Source: Desulfosporosinus sp. HMP52
Lineage (GTDB): Bacteria > Bacillota > Desulfitobacteriia > Desulfitobacteriales > Desulfitobacteriaceae
Assembly (NCBI RefSeq): GCF_000765145.1
Contig: NZ_JMGA01000020.1
Location: forward strand, 1-64,000
Reading direction: 5' to 3'
Length of the DNA: 64,000 nucleotides
In this document: piece by piece, positions 49,104 through 58,568 of the stretch
How positions within the stretch are numbered: position 1 is the stretch's first letter
How the letters are laid out: each line of letters begins with the position of its first letter
The notes under the pieces: model-generated
Databases searched by the model: none
Told to the model about the DNA's origin: nothing
What the model saw: the letters and a program-made list of their open reading frames with translations, nothing else
Program-made: the position numbers and the translations under genes

Positions 49104-49913
49104 TTATTGTTCTTTGATCAAATTCGAGTATGCGTGTTCAAGATTTCTCGTAATAGAATCTTTAGAGTGTGGCAAGGAAACTCTAAAAGAACAACCGTTT
49201 AAACTTTGTACTGGCATTAAACCCATCAAGGAGTTAGTCATGAAGACTTCATCAGCAGACGATAGATCGTTTAGGGTATAGAAACCTTCTTTGGTAAAGA
49301 TATTATTTGAGCGAGCTAAATCAAGAATAATTTGGCGGCGAGTCCCAGGCAAACAGCCACTTGTCAGTGCAGGGGTATATAGAGTCTTATTCTTAACAAA
49401 GAAGAGGTTGCTCATTGTCCCTTCAGCTAAATATCCTTGGGTATTAAGCCACAGTCCTTCTTCACAGTCGTAACTCACAGCTTCTTCTTTTGCCAATAGG
49501 TTCTCAAGATAATTAGTTGACTTAATTTGACTTAGTGGAGATTGCTCATTTCGGGGATAAGTCAAGAGGTGCAGCTTTATACCAGAAGAGTACTGTTCTG
49601 GTGTGTATGGTATTGAGCGTTGATGAAGCAGTAACTGAGAAGGAAGATTGGTTGCTGGTGTTCCTCCACTTAAGGTAATTCTAAGTGCAAATGGTTCGGG
49701 CTGACTAAATTGACGGACAAAGTCTTGAATGGTTAATAGCCATTCCTGCTGATTAGGCATCTTGAGGCCCAGTATCTGAGCCCCCCTATACATACGCTCC
49801 CAATGGAGATCGACAAAGAGTGCACCGCGAGTTGTAATAAGGAGAGTTTCAAATAGTCCAAATCCAAATAAAGCTAGACGATCATTTGTCGAAATTGTAC
49901 TAATGGGTGTCAT
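49104..49913 (-). CDS. pabC: 4-amino-4-deoxychorismate lyase
   Basis: Fold-type IV PLP enzyme that releases pyruvate from aminodeoxychorismate to give p-aminobenzoate for folate, 269 residues. The active-site Lys lies in [18 protein letters not shown], followed by [22 protein letters not shown] and [14 protein letters not shown]. Class-IV aminotransferases (branched-chain or D-amino acid) share these motifs; position directly after pabAB, overlapping it by 14 bases, decides for PabC. Confidence 0.92.
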   Translation of the reverse strand: MTPISTISTNDRLALFGFGLFETLLITTRGALFVDLHWERMYRGAQILGLKMPNQQEWLLTIQDFVRQFSQPEPFALRITLSGGTPATNLPSQLLLHQRSIPYTPEQYSSGIKLHLLTYPRNEQSPLSQIKSTNYLENLLAKEEAVSYDCEEGLWLNTQGYLAEGTMSNLFFVKNKTLYTPALTSGCLPGTRRQIILDLARSNNIFTKEGFYTLNDLSSADEVFMTNSLMGLMPVQSLNGCSFRVSLPHSKDSITRNLEHAYSNLIKEQ

Positions 49914-51930
49914 GCAGATGACCTCTCAAAACTTTAAATAATGCTTTTGCTTTGTGGAGAGTCTCATCATATTCATCTTCAGGCTTGGAGTCAGCGACAA
50001 TCCCACCTCCTACATGAACAAAGGCCTTGCCATCTTTAATTAATATTGTCCGAATAACTATGTTTAAGTCCCAAGCTCCATCAAAGCCTATATAACCAAT
50101 GCTGCCGGTATAAAGACCGCGAGAGTGCGGTTCTAACTCCTCGATAATCTCCATAGCTCTGATTTTAGGAGCACCTGTGATGGAACCTCCTGGAAAAATT
50201 GCCTTAATAATCTCACTGGGTTTTAATCCTTGTAACAATTGTCCCGTTACCGTAGAAACTAGATGCCAAACCGTTGGATATTTTTCAAGCCTAATTAAGT
50301 CAGGAACCTTAACTGTTCCAAATCTGCAGATCCGCCCGAGATCATTTCTTTCTAGATCAATGATCATGGTAAGTTCAGCTCGGTCTTTGGGACTGTTCTG
50401 AAGTTCCATGGCTTGTTGTTGATCTGCTGAGGGTGAGTCTTTGCGTGGACGAGTACCCTTAATCGGCCGTGTTTCAACTTGTCCGTTGGGGCCAATTTTT
50501 ATAAATCGTTCAGGAGAACTACAAAGAACCTGAAAATCCTGGTAAGGCAGGAAAGCTGCAAAAGGAGCGGGATTTTGTTGATGAAGATGAGAATAAAGAC
50601 TCCAAGTATCCCCTTCCCAATTTAGGGAGAAGCGTTGAGTTAAGTTGGCTTGGTAAATATCACCGGCATAGATATAGTCAATTACACGTTGTAAGTCCGC
50701 TAGGTATTGTTGCTTGCTTACACTAGGCTCAATAATAGCGGCGCTAGGATTATCAGAGAGGGTTAATAATTCTTGTTGAGTTTCGTATTTCAGAAAAACA
50801 TTGATTGTTTGTTCTAAGCGCGCAATTCGAGAATTGGCTAATTCTCGTCGGCAAGATCCATCTTCCTGCATTCCACAGGCCGCAATCCAGTATTTGTTCT
50901 CGGCATGATCATAGATAACTATTCCATCATACCAGGCAAATCGCCATAGTGGTAAATTAAGGTCATCGTTTGCAGCCTTAGGAAGATGTTCAAGTTCATT
51001 TTTCAAGTCATAACTTAAAAAGCCCACTGCCCCTCCCGAAAAGGGAAAGGGAGAATGGGGGAGGTAATATTTACGACTAATCTGATCAAGATATTCCAGA
51101 CTTTTGGTTCCTTGAAGGGGAGTTATGTCAAGTTGAGATTTGGCGGGATAGAAAAGTTCGAGCTTTTCCGAATAGGCGGTTGCTTCCAGAAAGGGGAAGG
51201 CCCCCATATAAGAATATTTTCCCAGTTCTTGGTAGCCGTTGCCACTATCTAAAAAGAAGGGCGCAGACTCTCCCTTTAAGGCCGGAAATAAACGATGGGG
51301 AGGAATTGAAATTGAGAGCGGCTGAACAACCCATTGTGACGAAGAATTATGGGAATTCCAGTCTTTTGCATTTCGAAGGGCGTTCTTTAACAACTGGCGG
51401 CCAGATTCAGTTAATATGGCTTCCGGATGAAATTGAATACCTTCTATCGGTAAGTCAGAATGACGAATCCCCATGATTTCGCCATCCTCCGTTTCGGCAG
51501 TAATTAGAAGATCTTCGGGAAGAGTGGAACGCTCGATTATCAGAGAGTGATATCGAGTTACTACTAAAGGGTTAATTAACTCATGGAAAACTCCTTGTTG
51601 ATCATGTCGAATAGGCATTGTCTTGCCATGGATTGGCTGCTTAGCCCTGATCACTTTTCCACCAAAGAATTGTCCTATAGCTTGATGACCAAGACAAACC
51701 CCTAAGATAGGGATACGTCCTTTGAAATGTTCAATGACCGCTAAAGAGAGAGGAGCCTCGTCAGGGGTACAAGGGCCGGGTGAGATTACAATTAGGTCGG
51801 GATGTACCTCTTCTATATCTTCAAGTTTACAGGCGTCTTGTCGCCTAACTATGATGTCTTCTCCAAGTTCTCCGAAGTATTGATAAAGGTTATACGTAAA
51901 AGAGTCATGATTGTCCAACAAAAATATCAT
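49900..51930 (-). CDS. pabB: Aminodeoxychorismate synthase, fused PabA-PabB
   Basis: A 676-residue fusion. Residues about 1-190 are a class I glutamine amidotransferase ([23 protein letters not shown] with the nucleophilic Cys, and HPEAI with the catalytic His). Residues about 215-676 are the chorismate-binding component I. The motif PIKGTRPR, with Lys instead of Ala, marks PabB rather than anthranilate synthase TrpE, and [16 protein letters not shown] is the conserved core. ATG 51930 follows AAGGGGATAC; an in-frame start at 51957 is less likely. pabC overlaps its 3' end. It supplies p-aminobenzoate for folate. Confidence 0.95.
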   Translation of the reverse strand: MIFLLDNHDSFTYNLYQYFGELGEDIIVRRQDACKLEDIEEVHPDLIVISPGPCTPDEAPLSLAVIEHFKGRIPILGVCLGHQAIGQFFGGKVIRAKQPIHGKTMPIRHDQQGVFHELINPLVVTRYHSLIIERSTLPEDLLITAETEDGEIMGIRHSDLPIEGIQFHPEAILTESGRQLLKNALRNAKDWNSHNSSSQWVVQPLSISIPPHRLFPALKGESAPFFLDSGNGYQELGKYSYMGAFPFLEATAYSEKLELFYPAKSQLDITPLQGTKSLEYLDQISRKYYLPHSPFPFSGGAVGFLSYDLKNELEHLPKAANDDLNLPLWRFAWYDGIVIYDHAENKYWIAACGMQEDGSCRRELANSRIARLEQTINVFLKYETQQELLTLSDNPSAAIIEPSVSKQQYLADLQRVIDYIYAGDIYQANLTQRFSLNWEGDTWSLYSHLHQQNPAPFAAFLPYQDFQVLCSSPERFIKIGPNGQVETRPIKGTRPRKDSPSADQQQAMELQNSPKDRAELTMIIDLERNDLGRICRFGTVKVPDLIRLEKYPTVWHLVSTVTGQLLQGLKPSEIIKAIFPGGSITGAPKIRAMEIIEELEPHSRGLYTGSIGYIGFDGAWDLNIVIRTILIKDGKAFVHVGGGIVADSKPEDEYDETLHKAKALFKVLRGHLHDTH

Positions 51931-52079
51931 AAAATGTATCCCCTTCAATTCGCACATCTAAAATGTACGTAATCCCTTATAGTGTTGCTAAGAAAAGCTT
52001 CCTTTATAACCTCTGCCAAGAGCTGAGAATATGAAGTTTAGCAAATATTCTAAACTAAAATTGGATAGTTGTACAAAAA

Positions 52080-52103
52080 GAAAGTTGCGGTTAAGCAACT
52101 TTC
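52080..52103 (-). terminator. Intrinsic terminator of the lipoprotein gene
   Basis: GAAAGTTGC (52080-52088) and GCAACTTTC (52095-52103) form a stem; on the minus strand it is followed by TTTTT (52079-52075). The stop codon of the lipoprotein gene lies at its edge. Confidence 0.85.
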
Positions 52104-52609
52104 TATTTCGCTTTGTTATTGTGCAATGCATCTAATAATTCCTGAAAGGCAGGTTGAAGGTTAGGGTTCTCCAGTCCTTGTAAAATAATAGTTTGATTGA
52201 TGATAACCTGGCCTACATTTGGCCCCTCCACTTCAATTTGTATGGACTGTACATCAAGATTAAGTGTGTGGTTATCAACCATAAATTTCATTCTCTTTGG
52301 TTGCGGGAAATTAGCCTGAATTTTTGTCGCCTTTACTAGGGTTTCCGTAGATGTCTCAGATGGACTCGGTGTGTGCAGATCACTCAATACAAAAGAAGCT
52401 TCTAAAAGGAACTTTTGTAGAACAGCCATATTAGTGTTCCAGGGTAATTCCAGGAGCTCCGATTGGTTCATGCCTGTTGGGGAAACTGACAAAATTACGT
52501 AAGTTCCATCTTGTGTTAAAAAGGGTTTTGGAGAACATCCGTTCAAGAAAAGGCTAGTGAATAAAATGGCGAGAGTGAGTCCGAACATCGATATCTTTCT
52601 TCTTAACAA
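52103..52609 (-). CDS. Hypothetical lipoprotein, 168 aa
   Basis: A 168-residue exported protein. The signal peptide (MFGLTLAILFTSLFLNGC) ends with a lipobox LNGC, giving a lipidated Cys at about residue 25. The mature part has no recognised motif, though several beta-strand-like segments (KFMVDNHTLNLDVQSIQIEV) suggest a small sandwich domain. Start ATG 52609 has an AAGGATTCCC-type region upstream. Monocistronic, divergent from dinG. Confidence 0.75.
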   Translation of the reverse strand: MLRRKISMFGLTLAILFTSLFLNGCSPKPFLTQDGTYVILSVSPTGMNQSELLELPWNTNMAVLQKFLLEASFVLSDLHTPSPSETSTETLVKATKIQANFPQPKRMKFMVDNHTLNLDVQSIQIEVEGPNVGQVIINQTIILQGLENPNLQPAFQELLDALHNNKAK

Positions 52610-52771
52610 TGGGAATCCTTCTTCCTAATTAAAGATAGTCGAATTCAAATTCATATTCATATTTCTGAACGTATTTTAAAGAGTATTCGCTATGGATTTC
52701 AAAAATCCTGCTTTTGTTGGTTCCAGTCTTGAAAATAGTGTACAATATCAAGAAGAGAGGGGTCAACATCT

Positions 52772-55543
52772 GTGGTCAAAGATATGGTGTTTTTTGATAT
52801 TGAAACATTGGGTTCTGAATTTTCACAAGGTAGAATAGTGCAGTTATCTGCACTTCGAGTCCGCGAAGGACTGATTCACGAATCATGCTGTTATTCTTAT
52901 CAACCGGTTGACTCAGAAGAACCAGGTTGTCAAGACTATAGACATAGAAATATTGACTTTAATAAAGATAACTGGTTAATTAAGCATCGTCAAGAGATTA
53001 TTGATTTTATGAGTGATGCAGTCTTAGTAGGTCATGAAGTGTCCTTGTTCCTCACTATTCTTCAGCGAGAATTAAATTTCCATTTTCTGCAGCCTTTTTG
53101 GGACACCTCAGAATTAGCAAGGATTTTCTTCCCAACACTGCATCATTATCAGCTCGATTTTCTAGCAGAAAAACTATCTCTTCCATCAAGGAAAGAGGAT
53201 CAGCGAATAATAGAGGAAAAGACATGGTTGACTTGGAAGCTTTATGAAGCGTGCTGGGAAAAAGGGTTAAAGTTTGATCTTAGTTTCTTTAATCAGGCAA
53301 ATGGATTTATTGCTGAATGGGCCGGCAAGGGCTTCTTTGAAGAATTACAGAGAGAAATAATCCGATCATTCCCGGAAAGGCCCATTCGTACAGATCTGGT
53401 TCTTACCCCTTCTTCTGAGGGGTTGTTTTCAGCTGAGAAAAACTTTTCAGTAAGGATTCCTGACTCGACAGACTGGGTTGTGGAGAATTTTGCTCCGGGA
53501 GGAAATCTTGAACAAAACATCCCGAGTTATGAGAGTCGATCGGGGCAAATGAAAATGGCCAAACTCATAGCAAAGGGATTCTCTTCCTCACAACATGTTG
53601 TTGTTGAAGCCGGCACCGGAACAGGAAAATCATTTGCTTATTTGATACCAAGTCTATGGTCTGCCAAAAAAACAGGCCAAAAGGTTGTTGTGGCAACTCA
53701 TACTATTCCCTTACAGGAACAGCTTCAAAAGAAGGATATCCCGATTTTAGAATCAGTCCTGCCTTTTCCTTTTAAGGCTTCAGTATTAAAGGGGAAAAAT
53801 AATTACTTCTGCATAAAGAAATGGCAGGGTTGCTTAGCCAGCCGAGAAAACCTGGGTGTGCAACAGAAACTGGCAGTGCTTACTATCCTAGTTTGGGTAA
53901 GGGAAACATTGACGGGTGATGTCCAAGAACTATCAAAAGTACCCGGCTTAATGGAACTTTGGCCTAATGTAAATGCCGATAATGATATGTGTATTCCTGG
54001 AAGATGTTCAAAGGCAGGAGTTTGCTTCTTACTCAGAGCACGTAAAAAAGCCGAAGAATCAGATGTGTTAATCGTAAATCATTCACTCCTTTTTTCTGAT
54101 TTAAAAACAGATTATAATGTATTGCCAGAATATCATTACTTAGTCCTTGATGAAGCACACCAGATCTATCAAACTGCCTTACAGCATCTAGGCTCTGAAT
54201 TATGTTTGGAGAGTGTAACAAGGGCCGTAGATAGCATTTACCGATCCACGGGACTTAGTTTTTATTCATCTACGAAGCAACGTTTGGGATCTTTAGAAAA
54301 TTTAGTTCCTTCTGTCCCTTGGGAGATTTTTAATAAACGACTAGATGGGATTCCTGAAAACAGTGTAAGTGTTTTAAAACAAACTAAGGAACTATTTGAG
54401 TTGTTGTCTTTGATTTTAGGATCGGAGAGAACGTTCCGATTTATTGCCCAACATACTACCAGACAATGGTGGGAAGGGTTAAATGTTCAAATAGAAAACC
54501 TTACCGGAAGGATTAAAGCGCTACTTTCTATATTGGATAGTTTAGCGAGTGTTTTAAGTGAAGATGATGCTGATGAGGTCGAAGACCTTAAGTATGCAAT
54601 ATCTACTCATCAAAGAGAGTTACAGGAATATGTAGAAACGCTTAAACTGGCAATAAACCTAAACAATCCTAAACAAGTTACTTGGCTAGAACAATCATCT
54701 AGATTGTTTCTAAAAACGTCTCCAATTGATGTTAGTGATACTCTAAGAGAAAAAATATTTTCTCGACTTAACTCGGTAATCATGACTTCAGCCACCTTGA
54801 GCATCTCGGATTCCTTCGAGCATTTTCTACAAGATATTGGTTTGCCTAGGTCAACAATTACTGCCCAGGTGGATTCTCCTTTTGATTATGAGCAACAGAT
54901 GCAATTAATTATCGTTAAAAATGGTATCAGACTTTTAGATTCCAAGGGGCAGAATGCTCCCGAGCTTGCAGACTTTATAGCGGGAGTCGCTGAGCGAATG
55001 CATGGTAGGACACTAGTCCTTTTTACTTCGCATGTAATGCTTCGGCAAACCTATGAGTACCTAAATCCTTTATTAGCTAGGACAAAGATCCAATCACTGG
55101 CTCAAGGAATACAAGGTGAACGCAGCAGTTTATTAGAAGCTTTTAAGAGAAATCCAAGGAGTGTTCTTTTAGGTGCTAATAGCTTTTGGGAAGGTATTGA
55201 TATTCCTGGCGATACATTATCTTGCGTTATAGTAGTGAAACTTCCATTTTGGCCACCGACATTACCTTTAATTGAGGCCCGTTCCGAGTATCTTAAATCC
55301 CAAGGTAAGGATCCTTTTCGAGAACTCTTATTGCCCGAAGCCGTTATTCGCTTTAAACAGGGATTTGGACGCCTTATTCGATCAAAGGGGGATAGAGGAA
55401 TAGTTATCTTATTGGATGACAGAGTTATTGACAAATACTATGGTAGATTTTTCTTAGGATCTTTGCCCATAAAAACCCATGTTCGTGGGGAAAACAAGCT
55501 CGTATTTCGTAAAATCGAGGAATATACTAGTCATTTAAGCTAA
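52772..55543 (+). CDS. dinG: DinG-family helicase with N-terminal exonuclease domain
   Basis: A 923-residue DNA helicase/exonuclease. The N-terminal DEDDh exonuclease domain (about residues 5-165) starts with MVFFDIETLGS and has LVGHEVS and a later HHYQLDFLAE. The XPD/DinG-type helicase follows: Walker A EAGTGTGKS at about 278-286, LVLDEAHQIYQ as the DEAH box, SATLSISDSFEHFL, and the C-terminal GRLIRSKGDRG. Cysteines between motifs Ia and II (FCIKKWQGC, CIPGRCSKAGVCF) resemble the Fe-S or zinc ligands of the family. GTG 52772 follows GAGAGGGGTC. Acts in DNA repair or recombination. Confidence 0.94.
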   Translation: MVKDMVFFDIETLGSEFSQGRIVQLSALRVREGLIHESCCYSYQPVDSEEPGCQDYRHRNIDFNKDNWLIKHRQEIIDFMSDAVLVGHEVSLFLTILQRELNFHFLQPFWDTSELARIFFPTLHHYQLDFLAEKLSLPSRKEDQRIIEEKTWLTWKLYEACWEKGLKFDLSFFNQANGFIAEWAGKGFFEELQREIIRSFPERPIRTDLVLTPSSEGLFSAEKNFSVRIPDSTDWVVENFAPGGNLEQNIPSYESRSGQMKMAKLIAKGFSSSQHVVVEAGTGTGKSFAYLIPSLWSAKKTGQKVVVATHTIPLQEQLQKKDIPILESVLPFPFKASVLKGKNNYFCIKKWQGCLASRENLGVQQKLAVLTILVWVRETLTGDVQELSKVPGLMELWPNVNADNDMCIPGRCSKAGVCFLLRARKKAEESDVLIVNHSLLFSDLKTDYNVLPEYHYLVLDEAHQIYQTALQHLGSELCLESVTRAVDSIYRSTGLSFYSSTKQRLGSLENLVPSVPWEIFNKRLDGIPENSVSVLKQTKELFELLSLILGSERTFRFIAQHTTRQWWEGLNVQIENLTGRIKALLSILDSLASVLSEDDADEVEDLKYAISTHQRELQEYVETLKLAINLNNPKQVTWLEQSSRLFLKTSPIDVSDTLREKIFSRLNSVIMTSATLSISDSFEHFLQDIGLPRSTITAQVDSPFDYEQQMQLIIVKNGIRLLDSKGQNAPELADFIAGVAERMHGRTLVLFTSHVMLRQTYEYLNPLLARTKIQSLAQGIQGERSSLLEAFKRNPRSVLLGANSFWEGIDIPGDTLSCVIVVKLPFWPPTLPLIEARSEYLKSQGKDPFRELLLPEAVIRFKQGFGRLIRSKGDRGIVILLDDRVIDKYYGRFFLGSLPIKTHVRGENKLVFRKIEEYTSHLS

Positions 55544-55603
55544 GAGCTTTTATAATCACCATAAAAATGATAAACTAGATAATATCAAGAGGAGGAGGTT
55601 CAA

Positions 55604-56140
55604 ATGAAGGGAAATCCAATTACTACCAGTATGATCCCAAGTATTTTTACTTTAGCAAATCTGTTTTTTGGTTTTCTAGCCCTAATTTGGGTTATCGAAC
55701 AGCAGTATACTCTGGCAGCTGCTATGATAGTTCTTTCGGTTTTAATGGATAGTTTAGATGGTAAGGTGGCCCGCAGACTTTCGGTAAGTTCTGATTTCGG
55801 TAAAGAACTGGATTCATTGAGCGATTTGGTATCTTTTGGGGTTGCTCCGGCTATTCTTACTTATCAAGCAATTTTATACCCCCAACCGGACTATGTAAGG
55901 TATATTGGGCTAGGTATTGCAGCATTATTTGCTTTATGTGGAGCAGTTCGTTTAGCTCGGTTTAATATGCTTAATATTACAACGTATTTCGTAGGTGTCC
56001 CCATTACCTTTGCTGGTGGGTTTATGGCTTTATTAATGTTTTTTCGCAATATGTTGCCTTGGTATATTTATCTGGTGAGCATGTTAGTTTTAGCATGTCT
56101 TATGGTTTCGAGGATTAAAGTGGCAAAGTTAGGGAAATAG
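55604..56140 (+). CDS. pssA: CDP-diacylglycerol-serine O-phosphatidyltransferase
   Basis: Membrane enzyme of phosphatidylserine synthesis, leading to phosphatidylethanolamine, 178 residues. The CDP-alcohol phosphotransferase motif D-G-x2-A-R-x8-G-x3-D-x3-D is seen as LDGKVARRLSVSSDFGKELD and then SLSDLVSFG. About five to six membrane helices. ATG 55604 follows GAGGAGGAGG. psd is not visible nearby. The structured repeat region begins directly downstream with no terminator in between, so read-through into it is possible. Confidence 0.95.
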   Translation: MKGNPITTSMIPSIFTLANLFFGFLALIWVIEQQYTLAAAMIVLSVLMDSLDGKVARRLSVSSDFGKELDSLSDLVSFGVAPAILTYQAILYPQPDYVRYIGLGIAALFALCGAVRLARFNMLNITTYFVGVPITFAGGFMALLMFFRNMLPWYIYLVSMLVLACLMVSRIKVAKLGK

Positions 56141-56417
56141 CGGGGACTTGTATCACACAGCGCTCCGTGCTTACGACGCAGAGCAAACTAACCGTTTAAG
56201 CTCTTTTCTCTGGGGAGCGGGGTTCATCCTTCGGCGATAGTTATCGTTTTGAAGAACCCGCCTACGGCGATAATCTCCACCGGAGATTATCGTGCCAGAT
56301 GAGCCATCCTTGGCTCACTGGTGGCAGTGCACGTCCGCCGGCCATGGATGGCCAAGTGCCCCTGTAGCCATGGACGGCGAGAAGGGGCCGTGTGCACTGC
56401 CCCGTATCTGGGGTCGC

Positions 56418-56871
56418 TTAAACGGAAGTTTGCTTTTCTGCTTACGTAAAGACTCCGCGCTCGTGTGACACTGCGTCCCTGGTCTTGGGACGGGGGAACG
56501 TTGTTTGGGAGAAGGCACATTTCATGTGCACCTTCCGGCTTGGGTCTTGGTAGACCGTGGGAGATTGATTGTTAGGTTAAACGGAAGTTTGCTTTTCTGT
56601 TCACGTAAAAGACTCCACGCTCGTGTGACACTGCGTCCCTGGTCTTGGGACGGGGAAGACGTAACTGGGGAGAAGGCACATTTAAATGTGCGCCTTCCGG
56701 TGTGGGTCTTGGTAGACCGTGCAAGACTGATTGTTAGGTTAAACGGAAGTTTGCTTTCATGTTCACGTAAAAGACTTCCGCTTGTGTGACACTGCGTCCC
56801 TGGTCTTGAGACGGTGAAGACGTAACTGTGAAGAAGGCACATTTCATGTGCGACTTCCCACGTTGGTTTTG
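56418..56871 (+). repeat. Tandem ~160-base structured repeat, nearly three copies
   Basis: Copies start at 56418, 56577 and 56739 (periods 159 and 162); the third diverges after about 56855. Each unit contains, in order, AAAC-GGAA-GTTT, a GTCCC...GGGAC hairpin (weakened in copy 3, GAGAC), the GAAGG-CACAT...ATGTG...CTTC hairpin, and GGTCT-TGGT-AGACC (lost in copy 3). Compensating changes keep pairing in the CACAT/ATGTG stem while the loop varies. Confidence 0.9.
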
Positions 56872-56934
56872 GATCTCCTAGCTCACCATTTCTTTGGTAG
56901 GATCTATTAAAATTAATAAAAGTAACAAGAGAGA

Positions 56935-56970
56935 GCGGATAAGGAAATTACCTTATCTGCTTTTTCTTTT
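56935..56970 (+). terminator. Intrinsic terminator after the repeat region
   Basis: GCGGATAAGG (56935-56944) pairs with CCTTATCTGC (56951-56960) with one G-U pair, loop AAATTA, followed by TTTTTCTTTTT. It would end any plus-strand transcript through the repeats. Confidence 0.9.
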
Positions 56971-57039
56971 TATCACCCTTACTGGAGCAAAGGCATATAG
57001 TATGGCACGGGAACAGAATTGCTTTAGGGGGGGCATATT

Positions 57040-57390
57040 ATGGATAATCAACAAATAAGCTGGAATAGCGTAGGTTTACGTATGGTTCAAGGACTAACAA
57101 CAACCATTGATGCGGTACGTCAGTTAGATGTTCAGGAAGCATCTTTAGTTATGAGGCTGTTAGGGAAAAGCTGTACACGCATGATTAAAGAAGGAGTAGG
57201 ACATCAGTTTGGAATTGCCTTGATTGAGACCAGCGCGCAATTAGCTATGAAGGAAAAGTTAGTACTAGAAGATGTCCTAAAGGTGATTACTGGAATAATT
57301 GGACGACTGTATTTCACAGCAAATACAGAAGAAGAGCGTTTGCTCGTTGCACAGCTTGAAGAAGCTGTCAAGAATTACCAATCAGTTTAG
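57040..57390 (+). CDS. Hypothetical protein, 116 aa
   Basis: ATG 57040 follows AGGGGGGGC. The 116-residue product is all-helical and soluble by appearance (SVGLRMVQGLTTTIDAVRQL, then ASLVMRLLGKSCTRMIKEG, and LEDVLKVITGIIGRLYF). No family recognised. A 21-codon small frame follows at 57468. It is separated from pssA by the structured region and its terminator. Confidence 0.7.
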   Translation: MDNQQISWNSVGLRMVQGLTTTIDAVRQLDVQEASLVMRLLGKSCTRMIKEGVGHQFGIALIETSAQLAMKEKLVLEDVLKVITGIIGRLYFTANTEEERLLVAQLEEAVKNYQSV

Positions 57391-57467
57391 GATATCAATA
57401 TTTGCTTTGTCTGCATACATTACCACTGAGCGTTGGATATCAAAGGCGTGTAAAGGAGGACAGAGAT

Positions 57468-57533
57468 ATGCGTATTTATTATGTCCGTTTACCGGAGTTT
57501 GTGCTTAATGTATTAAGAAAAGTTTTTGGCTAA
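57468..57533 (+). CDS. Candidate micropeptide, 21 aa
   Basis: ATG 57468 lies behind a strong AAAGGAGG site and reads 21 codons to TAA at 57531. The peptide (MRIYYVRLPEFVLNVLRKVF plus Gly) alternates hydrophobic and basic residues and would form an amphipathic helix, compatible with membrane-surface binding. No family recognised. The ribosome binding site is the main evidence. Confidence 0.45.
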   Translation: MRIYYVRLPEFVLNVLRKVFG

Positions 57534-57596
57534 TGTGGTCTTAAAGTAGCATTTCCCTCTTAGAATATATAGTAGAGACAAGCAAGGAGGGATTTT

Positions 57597-58079
57597 ATGC
57601 GAAAAAGTCGATATGTTTGGTTACTTGGGATATCGCTGTTTTGTCTAATGACAATCGTTGTCTTAAAGACTCCTCAAGCAGTGATATCGACTCTGGCAGA
57701 TCCGCAATACGGTGATTCATCGAGGGAAACCATTCAACAATTTTGGAAGTTTATGGACCTAAGGCAAACTGATTTAGCTCGTGAACTGTTAGATCTACCC
57801 AAAGGCTCTATGGATGAAAAAGAATTCAAGACCTGGGAATCTCTTGTAAACAAAGATCCGCTACTATCTTTACAAAAGGTTGAGTTTTTGAATTCAGAGG
57901 CCAATGATTCACAAGGGATCGTTGTACGGGTTTCATGGACGTCAACTGTAGAAAAAGTTCAACAATTTGTCTTTTCTATGAATTTGGTGAAAACCGAAAA
58001 GGGTTGGAAAATTCAAGGGATTAAGCGTATTAACGACCTCTCGTATATTGGAGGGGAAGATCATGGAAGGTCAGTATAG
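57597..58079 (+). CDS. Hypothetical membrane-anchored protein, 160 aa
   Basis: ATG 57597 follows AAGGAGGGATTT. The 160-residue product has an N-terminal anchor or signal (YVWLLGISLFCLMTIVVL) and an exported domain with an NTF2/DUF4829-like look (ETIQQFWKFMDLRQTDLA near the start, then VVRVSWTSTVEKVQQFVFSM and KGWKIQGI). The family link is a guess. The 3' end overlaps the start of a 40-residue membrane protein gene by 17 bases. Confidence 0.75.
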   Translation: MRKSRYVWLLGISLFCLMTIVVLKTPQAVISTLADPQYGDSSRETIQQFWKFMDLRQTDLARELLDLPKGSMDEKEFKTWESLVNKDPLLSLQKVEFLNSEANDSQGIVVRVSWTSTVEKVQQFVFSMNLVKTEKGWKIQGIKRINDLSYIGGEDHGRSV

Positions 58080-58185
58080 ACCTTACAGTTCTAAGAGTTC
58101 AAGCAAAAGAAAAGCACCAATGCGCTTGTACGTGGGTTTTATCTACTTAACTATTGGATTGGTTTTGTATCTGTCTACTAGATGA
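58063..58185 (+). CDS. Small single-pass membrane protein, 40 aa
   Basis: ATG 58063, inside the end of the previous gene, follows GGAGGGGAAG and reads 40 codons to TGA at 58183. The N-terminal half is basic and Ser-rich (YRPYSSKSSSKRKAPM). The C-terminal half is one hydrophobic helix (LYVGFIYLTIGLVLYL). Overlap and shared terminator suggest joint expression with the upstream exported protein. Confidence 0.6.
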   Translation: MEGQYRPYSSKSSSKRKAPMRLYVGFIYLTIGLVLYLSTR

Positions 58186-58198
58186 ACTATAGAGAGCT

Positions 58199-58238
58199 AA
58201 ACCACGGTATACCAGAAGGGTAAAACCGTGGTTTTTTT
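58199..58238 (+). terminator. Intrinsic terminator
   Basis: AAACCACGGT (58199-58208) pairs with ACCGTGGTTT (58225-58234) followed by more T residues. Confidence 0.92.
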
Positions 58239-58410
58239 CTTTTGATAAAGAATTTTGAGCTTCTGAATAGTTTATCTTCTATTGGTTTAAACTGAGGTTG
58301 ATAATAGTTTACTTAGAGCGTGCTCAAAGACACTCTGAATCGTGTTTTAGATCACACTTAAAAGGTTTTCTTCCTGATAAGATATAACCATAAAAGGAGG
58401 TCGTTTTAAT

Positions 58411-58557
58411 ATGGCAGAGGTAAAAAAAGAAGCTCCTGAGTTAGAATGTGCTAACTGTGGAACAACAAGTGAATTAACCCCAGTGATGACATATGTTCAT
58501 CAAGGTGAAGAGAAACATGTGTGTACGCGTTGTTTGCCAATGCTCATTCATGGTTAG
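58411..58557 (+). CDS. Small zinc-ribbon protein, 48 aa
   Basis: ATG 58411 behind AAAAGGAGG encodes 48 residues with two CxxC knuckles, CANC (about residues 13-16) and CTRC (about 38-41), a typical four-cysteine zinc ribbon. It ends 11 bases before the sulfite-reductase-like gene and is clearly co-transcribed with it. It may be a small partner or a redox/metal accessory protein; its role is unknown. Confidence 0.75.
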   Translation: MAEVKKEAPELECANCGTTSELTPVMTYVHQGEEKHVCTRCLPMLIHG

Positions 58558-58568
58558 GAGATGAGTAA

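Larger units (their letters stand above)
56141..57039 (+). other. Structured non-coding region: possible large RNA
   Basis: About 900 bases without a credible gene, visibly richer in G+C than its surroundings. The first part has hairpins 56268-56278 with 56282-56292 (perfect 11 bases), GAGCCA/TGGCTC near 56301-56316, and a long outer pairing 56323-56334 with 56390-56401 enclosing nested hairpins (GGCCAT/ATGGCC). Then come nearly three about 160-base tandem units, then an intrinsic terminator at 56935. Frames open across the repeats arise because the unit lengths (159, 162) are multiples of three and lack start signals. I cannot match it to a known RNA family. Confidence 0.6.

Noticed and set aside
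56505..56842. Open frames on both strands across the about 160-base repeats
   Set aside because: The unit lengths are multiples of three, which keeps frames open by chance; no ribosome binding sites, and indels between copies shift the local frame.
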